A stretch of 64,000 nt of DNA, taken from assembly GCF_021026195.1 (NCBI RefSeq), contig NZ_JAJNCT010000021.1, positions 251,712 to 315,711 of the forward strand, given 5' to 3'. The notes beneath the pieces are model-generated. The model searched no databases, was not told the origin of the DNA, and saw only the letters and a list, made by a program, of their open reading frames with translations. This DNA comes from Comamonas koreensis. GTDB lineage: Bacteria; Pseudomonadota; Gammaproteobacteria; Burkholderiales; Burkholderiaceae_C. The translations under genes were made by a program, and so were the position numbers. This document shows, one piece after another, positions 57,447-64,000 of this stretch. The first letter of the stretch is position 1; each line of letters starts with the position of its first letter.

Positions 57447-57962
57447 TCAGGCTTTCCGACGCTGGTAGCAGACACAGGCAAAGGGCAGGCCGTTGCTGCT
57501 GGTCTGGGCGTCGCGCGAGACCTCCTGCCACTGCGCATCCAGCACCGGCGCATGGGCGTCGCCGTCAAAATCCTGGTCGATTTCGGTGACCCAGACCTCG
57601 TCTGCCAGGGCCAGCGATTGGGCATAGATCTGCGCGCCGCCAATCACCCAGACCGGCTGGCCCAGTGCCTGGGCCGTCGCCAGCGCCTGTGGCAGGTCGG
57701 CCGCAACATGAACCTTTTCACTGGCGGGGCTTGGCTGCCAGCCGCTTTGGCGGGTAACGACCACATTGTCGCGGCCTGGCAGCGGGCGAAAGCGTGGCGG
57801 CAGCGAATCCCAGGTCTTGCGGCCCATGACGACGGTGCCTCCGGCCGTCTTTTGCTTGAAAAAGGCCATGTCCTCGGGCAGGTGCCAAGGCAGCTGGTTG
57901 TCGCGGCCGATCACGCCATTGCGGGCGCGGGCATAGATGAGGTGAATACGGGCTTGGGTCAT
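57447..57962 (-). CDS. folA: Dihydrofolate reductase
   Basis: 171 residues. It reduces dihydrofolate to tetrahydrofolate with NADPH and is the trimethoprim target. Conserved: RNGVIGRDNQLPWHLPEDMAFFK (active-site Trp, and Asp at the E. coli D27 position), MGRKTWDSLP, the NADPH loop VTRQSG, and VIGGAQIYAQSL. The C terminus has a short disordered insert (SRDAQTSSNGL). It overlaps the acyltransferase gene upstream by 4 bases (ATGA), so it is coupled to it. No unusual active-site change was seen. Confidence 0.95.
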   Translation of the reverse strand: MTQARIHLIYARARNGVIGRDNQLPWHLPEDMAFFKQKTAGGTVVMGRKTWDSLPPRFRPLPGRDNVVVTRQSGWQPSPASEKVHVAADLPQALATAQALGQPVWVIGGAQIYAQSLALADEVWVTEIDQDFDGDAHAPVLDAQWQEVSRDAQTSSNGLPFACVCYQRRKA

Positions 57963-59038
57963 GGCTTGGGAGCCCCCCAGCGCGCAATGGCGCGGCGGCA
58001 GGCTTGGTAGATGGGGTGTTCGATGGCGTGGTAGTACAGCGCCGACAGCGCGACGAGCGCCGCCAGCACCAGCAACAGGCTCAGGGAGCGGTGCGGTATT
58101 TCCAGCGCCATCGAGGTGGTGAAACGCTGCGCGAGCTGGAACACCAGCAGATGCAGCAAATAGATGGCGAAGGCGTAGTCGCCCAATTTAGCGACCAGGC
58201 GCCATGCCGCATGGCGGGGCGCTGGCAGCAGCAAGGCGGCCCCTACCAGTGCGGTGGCGGCAGCCCCCACCAGCAGGGCACGCTCTGGCCAGTGGAAAAA
58301 GCCGACGATGCCCGGCGCATACAAGGTGGCGGTGACGCTGTAGTACACGGCAGCCGCGCAGAGCAGGGCACTGGTCAGCAGCCAGGCCCACCAGCGCTGC
58401 TGCGGGTGGCGTTGCAGCCAGCGGTACACAAAGTAGCCGGCAAAGAACTCCAGCACCAGCGGCGCCGCATAGAACCAGACCAGCTGCGTCGCTTGCGAGA
58501 ACATGTCCGGGCGGTAGCGGCCGCTAGCGGCGTAGTACAGCACCAGCGCGACGATCACCAGGCCCCAGGCCGCGAGTGTGCGGTCGCGCCAAGGCTTGGG
58601 CAGCAGCAGGCTGGCGCCGATGAGCAGGTAGAAATACAGCTCATACACCAGGGTCCAGATCACCGCATTGATGTGGAGGCTGAAATTGGCCGGGTAGAGC
58701 AGCGCGGACGAGAGCAGGTTCACATCCGGCGGCATGGCGCCCAGCGCCTGCAAGCCGAGGACGTACAGCAGCATAGCGGGCCACCAACCGGTGTAGATGC
58801 GGGAAAAGCGGGTGGCGACAAACTGGGCCGCGGGGCGCGGGCCGCTGGGGGTATTGGTGGTAGCGAGCGCCATGATGACGCCACTGATCACAAAGAAGAT
58901 GTCGACACCGACAAAGCCGCCCTCGGCAATGGCGCGCAACCACTTGGGCAGATGCGGAAAAAAGCTGAACGACTGCGCATGGTAAAGCGCCACCCACAAG
59001 GCGGCAGCAAAACGCAGGATCTGGATGGACTGGATCAT
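57959..59038 (-). CDS. Acyltransferase 3 family membrane protein
   Basis: 359 residues with about ten membrane segments. The N terminus IQSIQILRFAAALWVALYHAQ (with the catalytic-type His), FVGVDIFFVISGVIMALAT and RFSRIYTGWWPAM are typical of OafA/YrhL-like acyltransferases, which O-acetylate or O-acylate extracellular polysaccharides, LPS or small molecules. No polysaccharide genes are nearby, so the substrate is unknown. ATG 59038 chosen (MIQSIQ); upstream codons of the frame are not hydrophobic. Its stop overlaps the folA start, an unexpected functional pairing that may be only translational economy. Confidence 0.87.
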   Translation of the reverse strand: MIQSIQILRFAAALWVALYHAQSFSFFPHLPKWLRAIAEGGFVGVDIFFVISGVIMALATTNTPSGPRPAAQFVATRFSRIYTGWWPAMLLYVLGLQALGAMPPDVNLLSSALLYPANFSLHINAVIWTLVYELYFYLLIGASLLLPKPWRDRTLAAWGLVIVALVLYYAASGRYRPDMFSQATQLVWFYAAPLVLEFFAGYFVYRWLQRHPQQRWWAWLLTSALLCAAAVYYSVTATLYAPGIVGFFHWPERALLVGAAATALVGAALLLPAPRHAAWRLVAKLGDYAFAIYLLHLLVFQLAQRFTTSMALEIPHRSLSLLLVLAALVALSALYYHAIEHPIYQACRRAIARWGAPKP

Positions 59039-59152
59039 GGCACGGTAGTGGGCGCAAGCGGTCAATGCCGGGCAGGCGCTGCAGCGGGCGTAGCAATGCG
59101 CATCCGCTTGGCAGTGCCTGTCACTCGCGTGCCGGGAGCGTGCGGCGCCCGC

Positions 59153-60778
59153 TCAGCGGAACAGCACGCCCGCTTCGTCCGGGTGCCAGGCAGGGTATTT
59201 TTCCATCACCTGCTCAAACAGTGCCGAGTCGGTCAGACGCAGCAACCAGGCTTGCAGGTGGGGCCAGGCGTGATTCTGCCATGCGGCTTCGTCAATGCCG
59301 GCAAACTGGCGTACAAAGGGGCGGATGGCCATGTCGGCCAGGCTCGGGTCACGGCCAAATAGGTAGCCGGTGGCAGCCAGCTGCTGGTTCAATGCGCCCA
59401 AGAACTCGTTGGCCGTGGCCGCTGCGGCAGCCGCATCTGCTTGCGGATAGCGGCTGGGGTATTTGCAGCGGTCCAGTGCAGGTTTGAATTCGCTGTCATG
59501 GCGGGCGATCAGCGCCTGCATCTCGTCGAGGCTGCCGGCTGTGGGGCTCAGCCACTGGTCGGGGTCATTCTGGCGCAGCGCCCAGAGCATGATCTCCAGG
59601 CTCTCTTCCAGCACGGTGCCATCGGCCAGCACCAGGACAGGCACAGTGCCCTTGGGCGATGCATCCAGCAGCGCCTGGGGCTTGTCCTTGAGGACGACCT
59701 CGCGCAGCTGGCAGGCGATGCGGGCATAGGCCAGCGCCAGACGCGCCCGCATTGCATAGGGGCAGCGGCGGAAGGAGTACAGCACTGGCAGGCCTTGCAA
59801 GGCCTCTTGCTGCGCGGCCACTTTTTGCCGGCGCGATTGCTGCGAGCTGGCCTGGGTGTGGCCCAGGTGGGTGTCCCCACGCTCTTGCGCCAGGTCCATT
59901 TGGCGCTGGCGCTCGGCCAGCGAAGCGAGTTGCTCAGGCGTGCGGCTGCCATGGCAGTAGGGGCAGCTGACGCCGCGCACATAGTGGGCATGGGCCAGCT
60001 CGTCCGCGCCCAGTGGCATGCGGCAGCTGCGGCAAAGCTGGTGCGGGCCGCGCACCAGGCCATGGCCGACCGAGACGCGCTCGTCAAACACAAAGCAGTC
60101 GCCCCACCACATCGATTCGTCTTCAGCCACCGTCTCCAGGTATTTGAGAATGCCGCCTTCAAGGTGGTAGACGTCCTCGAAGCCCTGGGTCTTCATGTAG
60201 GCGGTGGATTTTTCGCAGCGGATGCCACCGGTGCAGAACATCGCCACCTTTTGCTTGCCATGCAGCGCGCCGCCGGGCTGCGACTGCTCGGCCACCCATT
60301 GCGGAAACTCGGTAAAGCTCTTGGTGTGCGGGTTGATCGCGCCTTCAAAGCTGCCAATGCCCACCTCGTAGTCATTGCGGGTGTCCACCAACACCACATC
60401 GGGCTGGCTGATCAGCGCATTCCAGTCTTCGGGCTTTACATACTGGCCGGCATTGAGGGCCGGGTTCAGCTCGGGCACGCCCAGCGTGACGATCTCCTGC
60501 TTGAGCCGCACACGCATGCGGTAGAAGGGGTTGCTGTCGGCATGGGCCTCCTTGTGCACCAGGTTGGCCAGGCGCGGGTCGCGCTTGAGCCAGTCCAGCA
60601 CCGCCTGCACATCGTCGGGCAGGCCGGCGATCGTGCCGTTGATACCTTCGTGGGCAAGCAGCAGCAGGCCCTTGACCTGGTGCTGGTCACAGAGCGCCTG
60701 CAAAGGCTGCTGCCATTGGGCAAACTCCGGCAGGTCGATGAACTGGTAAAGCGCGGCGGTAAGGTATTGCTGGGACAT
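59153..60778 (-). CDS. trhO: tRNA uridine(34) hydroxylase (TrhO) fused to a glutathione S-transferase domain
   Basis: 541 residues; known TrhO (YceA) proteins are about 300-350. The N-terminal acylphosphatase-like part (HEGINGTIAGLPDDV) and rhodanese domain (VDTRNDYEVGIGSFEGAI) carry the active-site loop CTGGIRCEKS (C182, C188). A zinc-like C4 set follows (C249, C252, C272, C275). TrhO hydroxylates U34 of certain tRNAs on the way to (m)cmo5U. After a charged linker (about 290-325), residues 330-541 form a GST domain: thioredoxin-like start LYSFRRCPYAMRARLAL (CPYA), the cis-Pro region KGTVPVLVL and ES (EESLEIMLWAL), then a helical domain. One uninterrupted frame. Confidence 0.88.
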   Translation of the reverse strand: MSQQYLTAALYQFIDLPEFAQWQQPLQALCDQHQVKGLLLLAHEGINGTIAGLPDDVQAVLDWLKRDPRLANLVHKEAHADSNPFYRMRVRLKQEIVTLGVPELNPALNAGQYVKPEDWNALISQPDVVLVDTRNDYEVGIGSFEGAINPHTKSFTEFPQWVAEQSQPGGALHGKQKVAMFCTGGIRCEKSTAYMKTQGFEDVYHLEGGILKYLETVAEDESMWWGDCFVFDERVSVGHGLVRGPHQLCRSCRMPLGADELAHAHYVRGVSCPYCHGSRTPEQLASLAERQRQMDLAQERGDTHLGHTQASSQQSRRQKVAAQQEALQGLPVLYSFRRCPYAMRARLALAYARIACQLREVVLKDKPQALLDASPKGTVPVLVLADGTVLEESLEIMLWALRQNDPDQWLSPTAGSLDEMQALIARHDSEFKPALDRCKYPSRYPQADAAAAAATANEFLGALNQQLAATGYLFGRDPSLADMAIRPFVRQFAGIDEAAWQNHAWPHLQAWLLRLTDSALFEQVMEKYPAWHPDEAGVLFR

Positions 60779-61018
60779 GGAGAAAATCTACGAAAGATGC
60801 CTGCTGGTGGGCAGCATCTGTCGGGTATGGCATGGGAAAAGCCGGGTGGACGGGAGGAGGGCCCTGGCATCCCTGGCTTGGGATGGCTGCATGGGGCTGG
60901 CGGGCAGCGCCAGCGCAGGCAGCACAGGGCCGGCCGCAGTCCAACGGCTGAACATCGTACTGTATCTGAATCGCCCATTGCTAGATCTGGATCAGCAAAA
61001 TGGCCCGGCGCGCAGACG

Positions 61019-61043
61019 TAAAAAAGCCCGGCGGGGCCGGGCT
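61019..61043 (-). terminator. Rho-independent terminator after the DUF3617 gene
   Basis: Minus strand: AGCCCGGC (61043-61036), loop of three C, GCCGGGCT (61032-61025), then a T5 run. Confidence 0.87.
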
Positions 61044-61062
61044 GCGCAACGGGTGCCAAGCC

Positions 61063-61593
61063 TTACTTGGGGCTCAGACCGGTGATGTCGTAGAAGTTGA
61101 TCTTGCCACCACCGTCGAACACACGGTCGCCGGGGTTGATGCCGGCAGGGCAGGCACCCAGGTACTCGCCCTTGATATTGCGGGTGGTCTCCACGGTGCT
61201 GCCATCGGGCATTTGCTGCTTGGTGACAGACAGCACATGGAAGTTGTGCTGGAAGTCGCCGGTGATCTTGCGGCTGCTTTCGATGCGCTGCTCCGTCTGG
61301 CCCACCTTGCAGTTGGAGGTGAACTGCCAGCCGTTGCTGTCTTTCATGCTCGCTGTCTTGCACTGCTGCACATCGTACTTGGCCTTTTGCAGTTCGCGGG
61401 TCTTGTAGAAAGTGTCCTTGTCCATGCAGTCCTGGAACTGGACCGTCTGGCCATCCTGGTCGGTGGAGCTGATTTGCCAGTGGCCCGACTTGGGGCGCGG
61501 CAGGTCTTCGATATCGCCGGTGGAGGCGCAGCCTGCTGCCAGCAAGGCGGCAGCAACGGCGGACAGGGAAGCGAGGTAGCGGGTGGAAAGCAT
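61063..61593 (-). CDS. DUF3617 family lipoprotein
   Basis: 176 residues. Signal peptide with lipobox LLAAGC (LASLSAVAAALLAAGCAST) predicts a lipid-anchored envelope protein. The mature DUF3617 domain shows GHWQISSTDQDGQTVQFQDC, the Cys-containing segments QQCKTASMKD and FTSNCKVGQTEQ, and KITGDFQHNFHVLSVTKQQ. Four Cys residues in the mature part could form two disulfides. Function unknown. ATG 61593 has GAGAGGAC at good distance; the frame's earlier Met lacks one. Monocistronic. Confidence 0.87.
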   Translation of the reverse strand: MLSTRYLASLSAVAAALLAAGCASTGDIEDLPRPKSGHWQISSTDQDGQTVQFQDCMDKDTFYKTRELQKAKYDVQQCKTASMKDSNGWQFTSNCKVGQTEQRIESSRKITGDFQHNFHVLSVTKQQMPDGSTVETTRNIKGEYLGACPAGINPGDRVFDGGGKINFYDITGLSPK

Positions 61594-61761
61594 GGATGTC
61601 CTCTCGGTGGTTGTCATTCTGCGTAGCTGCAGAGTGTTTTTTTACAAGAACGCGTTGTTACTTTATATCCTAGGCGGGAGGCTGCTGACACATTGTCTGA
61701 CAAGGGCCGGGCCGCGTGTAGGAGAGCATCCGGCAGCTGCTTGGGGCAGCCCTGGGGGGCG

Positions 61762-62637
61762 CTATGCGCTGTGCTGCTCCTGTCCGCATTGCTCCAGCAG
61801 CCAGTGCTCAAAGGTCTGCATCGCCACGCTGGGGCTGCGCGATTTGAGCTGCGTCAGCCAGTAGCTGCCGGTGTCCAGGGTTTGCGCCAAGGGGGCGACC
61901 AGGCGGCCCGCTTGCAGATCGCGGGAGAACAGGCGCAAGGGCAGCAGCGCCACGCCCAGGCCCTGGGCCGCTGCCTCGGCCAAGGTCAGCGATGAATCAA
62001 AGACCGTGCCGCGCAGGCTGGGGCAGGCCTGCTTGGTGTGGGCAAACCACTGCTCCCATTCCCCAGCGCGGTAGGAGCGCAGCAAGGTCTCATGGGCCAG
62101 GTCGGCTGGTTGCTGCAGGCGGGCGGCGATGGCCGGGGCGCACATGGGGGTCAGCGGCGCCTGCAGCAGCTGCCTGGCCGCCGTGCCATGCCAGGCGCCA
62201 TCGCCAAAGCGGATTGCGCAATCCCAGCCTTCGCCCGCCAGATCCACGCGGTTGTTGTGGGTGAACAGGCGCAGATCGACAAAGGCATGGGCCTCCTGAA
62301 AGGCGCGCAGCCGGGGCAGCAGCCAGCCCACGGCAAAGGTGCCCACCACACCGACGGACAGCACCTCGTGCGGTCGCCGGTCCTGCACCTGGGCGAGCGC
62401 ACGCGACAGGTTGCCAAAGGCCTGAGCCACCACCGGCACTAGAGCCATGCCCTCGTCGGTCAGTGCCAGGCCGCGCGGCAGGCGGCGAAACAGCGGCTTG
62501 CCCAGCAGGTCTTCCAGCTGGCGTATGTGCTGGCTGATCGCGGCCTGGGTCACATGCAGCTCCAGCGCGGCCCGCGTCAGGTTGAGGTGGCGTGCAGCGG
62601 CATCGAAAGCGCGCAGGGCATTCAAAGGCAGGTGCAT
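61762..62637 (-). CDS. ampR: LysR-type regulator, AmpR-like
   Basis: 291 residues. The helix-turn-helix start PLNALRAFDAAARHLNLTRA closely resembles Enterobacter AmpR, as do LSVGVVGTFAVGWLLPRL, THNNRVDLAGEGWDCAIRFG and GTVFDSSLTLAEAAAQGLGVAL. AmpR senses peptidoglycan fragments (anhydromuropeptides versus UDP-MurNAc-pentapeptide) and induces a chromosomal beta-lactamase. The effector-binding residues of the AmpR family, including the GVGTF loop and SSxT region, look conserved. It is divergent from a class A beta-lactamase gene 114 bases away, the same arrangement as ampR with L2 in Stenotrophomonas. Confidence 0.9.
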   Translation of the reverse strand: MHLPLNALRAFDAAARHLNLTRAALELHVTQAAISQHIRQLEDLLGKPLFRRLPRGLALTDEGMALVPVVAQAFGNLSRALAQVQDRRPHEVLSVGVVGTFAVGWLLPRLRAFQEAHAFVDLRLFTHNNRVDLAGEGWDCAIRFGDGAWHGTAARQLLQAPLTPMCAPAIAARLQQPADLAHETLLRSYRAGEWEQWFAHTKQACPSLRGTVFDSSLTLAEAAAQGLGVALLPLRLFSRDLQAGRLVAPLAQTLDTGSYWLTQLKSRSPSVAMQTFEHWLLEQCGQEQHSA

Positions 62638-62677
62638 AAGCTATAAGTTTTTCTTTTGGGTTTTCTTGGTTTTCATC

Positions 62678-62698
62678 GTTGGTAAGAACGTCGCCAAC
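62678..62698. promoter_or_regulatory. Candidate LysR/AmpR operator between ampR and bla
   Basis: GTTGG-N11-CCAAC is a dyad of the LysR type (T-N11-A core). It lies between the two divergent starts, about 54 bases before the beta-lactamase GTG, so AmpR bound here could contact the bla promoter. A T-rich stretch (62645-62675) lies on the ampR side. Confidence 0.55.
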
Positions 62699-62751
62699 CC
62701 GGTAAATTCAGTGTCATCTATCAATGACCCTAAATTTTAAGGAGTGAATCA

Positions 62752-63642
62752 GTGCTTAGAAGAAAGTTTTTCTTGACTATGGGTGCGGCAAGCATGATAG
62801 CGACGTCGTCGCGTGCCTGGGCCACCACACCTCCGCATCGTTCGCCGGCCGAGCTAGAGTTTCTCCGCGCCATAGAGGCGCTGGAGCGCTCGGTGGGCGG
62901 GCGGCTGGGGGTATCGGTGCTGAACACCGGCACGGGCGTGGCACTGGGCTGGCGCCAGAATGAGCGTTTCCCCATGTGCAGCACCTTCAAGATGCTGCTG
63001 GCGGGCCAGGTGCTGTCCCGCGTGGATGCCGGGCAGGAAAAGCTGGATGCACAGGTCACCTTTGACCGGTCGGCGCTGGTGAGCTATTCGCCGGTCATCG
63101 AGAAGTTTGCTGGCAAGGCGCCTATGACGGTCGATGCGCTTTGCGATGCCATCGTCACGGTCAGCGACAACGGTGCCACCAATCTGCTGCTGGAGCGTGT
63201 CGGCGGGCCCGCAGGCTTTACCGCCTACATGCGCAGCTTGAAAGACCAAGTCACGCGGCTGGATCGCATCGAGCCTGCCATGAGCGAGTCCAAGCCGGGC
63301 GATGTGCGTGATACGACCAGCCCGCTGGCCATGCTGACCAGCATGCAGACCTTGACCCTGGGTAACGCGCTGAGCCCGGCAAGCCGCGACAAGCTCGTAG
63401 CTTGGCTGGTGGCGAACACCACCGGTGACAACTGCCTGCGCGCGGGCGCCAAGGGTTGGAAAGTGGGCGACAAGACGGGCGCCGGTCCAGACACGCGCAA
63501 TGATGTGGGTTTGCTCTGGCCGCCGGGCGGCGGCGCCCCCATCCTGGTGACCAGCTATCTGACCGAATGCAAGGCAGAGCCCAAGGCCCGCGATGCAGCA
63601 CTGGCCACGGTGGCCGCCGAGGTGGTCAAGCTCTGGGGCTAA
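62752..63642 (+). CDS. bla: Class A beta-lactamase, AmpR-linked
   Basis: 296 residues. A twin-arginine start (LRRKFFLTMGAASMIATSS) and AWA cleavage predict Tat export. Active-site motifs: CSTFK (S77, K80; Ambler 70/73), SDN (138-140; Ambler 130-132), EPAMSE (E174 = Glu166, but Ser178 in place of Asn170), and KTG (241-243; Ambler 234-236). The turn after KTG (AGPDTRND) is one residue shorter than in CTX-M or GES, with Arg just before the conserved Asn-Asp. Cys at Ambler 69 is present but there is no Cys238, so no carbapenemase-type disulfide. GTG start with AAGGAG. The spectrum cannot be told from sequence. Confidence 0.94.
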   Translation: MLRRKFFLTMGAASMIATSSRAWATTPPHRSPAELEFLRAIEALERSVGGRLGVSVLNTGTGVALGWRQNERFPMCSTFKMLLAGQVLSRVDAGQEKLDAQVTFDRSALVSYSPVIEKFAGKAPMTVDALCDAIVTVSDNGATNLLLERVGGPAGFTAYMRSLKDQVTRLDRIEPAMSESKPGDVRDTTSPLAMLTSMQTLTLGNALSPASRDKLVAWLVANTTGDNCLRAGAKGWKVGDKTGAGPDTRNDVGLLWPPGGGAPILVTSYLTECKAEPKARDAALATVAAEVVKLWG

Positions 63643-63669
63643 GTCGGCAGCCATAGCGCCGGCCCCGAA

Positions 63670-63697
63670 AAAACTGCCCCTGGTCAGGGGCAGTTTT
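63670..63697. terminator. Bidirectional terminator between bla and argA
   Basis: AAAACTGCCCCTG (63670-63682) pairs with CAGGGGCAGTTTT (63685-63697) with a 2-base loop, preceded by a further A run. Confidence 0.9.
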
Positions 63698-63723
63698 GCT
63701 GTGCGCGCTTCAAGCCGGCGTGA

Positions 63724-64000
63724 TCACAGGTACTTGACCAGCACCTGGCTCTTGCGGCTCCAGTTGTACTTGGCCTTGCGTTGCTCGGGCAGCCAGTCGG
63801 GGTCCACCGGCTGGAAGCCGCGCTTGAGGAACCAGTGCATCGTGCGGGTGGTAAGCACAAAAATGCTCTTCAAGCCCGTGGCACGGGCGCGTTGCTCGAT
63901 GCGCTTGAGCAATTTTTCGCCATCGCCGGTGCCCTGGCTTTGCGGCGATACGGTGACGGCGGCCATCTCGGCGGTGCCCGCTTCCGGGTAAGGGTATAGG
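63724..64000 (-). CDS. argA: Amino-acid N-acetyltransferase (ArgA-like), C-terminal part
   Basis: The last 91 codons of a GNAT-type acetyltransferase whose start lies beyond the window. The minus-strand frame continues through the edge (LYPYPEAGTAEMAAVTV). The segment GDGEKLLKRIEQRARATGLK, FVLTTRTMHWFLKRGF and the terminal YNWSRKSQVLVKYL match the C-terminal acetyltransferase domain of classical N-acetylglutamate synthase ArgA, which starts arginine biosynthesis. Whether the N-terminal amino-acid kinase-like domain is present cannot be seen. It is convergent with bla. Confidence 0.85.
   Translation of the reverse strand, partial: LYPYPEAGTAEMAAVTVSPQSQGTGDGEKLLKRIEQRARATGLKSIFVLTTRTMHWFLKRGFQPVDPDWLPEQRKAKYNWSRKSQVLVKYL

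Noticed and set aside
59441-61021. 526-codon open frame antisense to trhO
   Set aside because: Would argue against the TrhO-GST call only if real; it has no motifs, and both enzyme domains are clear on the minus strand.
63724-64000. argA close to recBCD as in E. coli, suggesting ancestral synteny
   Set aside because: They are about 11.6 kb apart with unrelated genes between and opposite orientation; proximity may be chance.

Overview
This window looks like chromosomal DNA of a high-GC betaproteobacterium of the family Comamonadaceae (Comamonas, Delftia or Acidovorax type). I infer this from the gene content (pyrG-kdsA-eno-ftsB cluster, recC-recB-recD operon, a Bug-type tripartite tricarboxylate transporter binding protein, DUF455, DUF1631 and DUF1439 proteins, an AmpR/class A beta-lactamase pair) and from the strong G/C third-position bias. 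Genus and species cannot be fixed from sequence reading alone. The window is almost entirely housekeeping. I see no prophage, insertion sequence, integron, CRISPR array or toxin-antitoxin module.

Layout. 1-2.8 kb (minus): start of a Mrp/Pha antiporter large subunit, then lapB-lapA (LPS assembly control) and the gene for the 4.5S signal recognition particle RNA (ffs). 2.8-6.2 kb (plus): dnaX-ybaB-recR, with a nine-A slippery run in dnaX. 6.5-12.5 kb: an MHS-type metabolite/H+ symporter, a degenerate EAL-HDOD protein, a ferritin-like DUF455 protein, a gamma-carbonic anhydrase homologue, hslO (Hsp33) and a cysteine-tailed hypothetical. 12.5-17.1 kb (minus): pyrG-kdsA-DUF1330-eno-ftsB. 17.3-23.7 kb: coaBC, an Ldh-family oxidoreductase with an AhpD-like protein, a secreted DUF192 protein, NADP-isocitrate dehydrogenase, a TRIC-like channel and a DUF1439 protein. 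23.7-27.9 kb (plus): sulfate uptake operon sbp-cysT-cysW-cysA. 28-31.4 kb: dsbB, a zinc alcohol dehydrogenase, an FHA-only protein, and a CsbD/PRC-barrel pair. A tRNA-Arg(TCT) lies at 31.6 kb.

31.9-42.3 kb: an M14 peptidase-like lipoprotein, an endonuclease/exonuclease/phosphatase-fold protein, the RNA helicase rhlE, ettA, a DUF1631 protein and a Bug-family binding protein. 42.4-52.1 kb (plus): recC-recB-recD, with 4-nt start/stop overlaps. 52.1-59.0 kb: a Fur-box-preceded small periplasmic protein, a SnoaL-like protein divergent from an HxlR regulator, rlmD, a GlcG/HbpS protein, a metallophosphoesterase, folA and an acyltransferase. 59.1-64 kb: a tRNA hydroxylase (TrhO) fused to a glutathione S-transferase domain, a DUF3617 lipoprotein, divergent ampR and class A beta-lactamase, and the 3' end of argA.

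Nothing here is a clearly undescribed multi-gene system. The most interesting signals are the A9 run in dnaX with stop codons close behind in both alternative frames, the Tat-exported beta-lactamase with Ser instead of Asn at the Ambler 170 position under AmpR control, the TrhO-GST fusion, a near-perfect Fur box in front of an uncharacterised small exported protein, and several perfect inverted repeats in promoter-type gaps.
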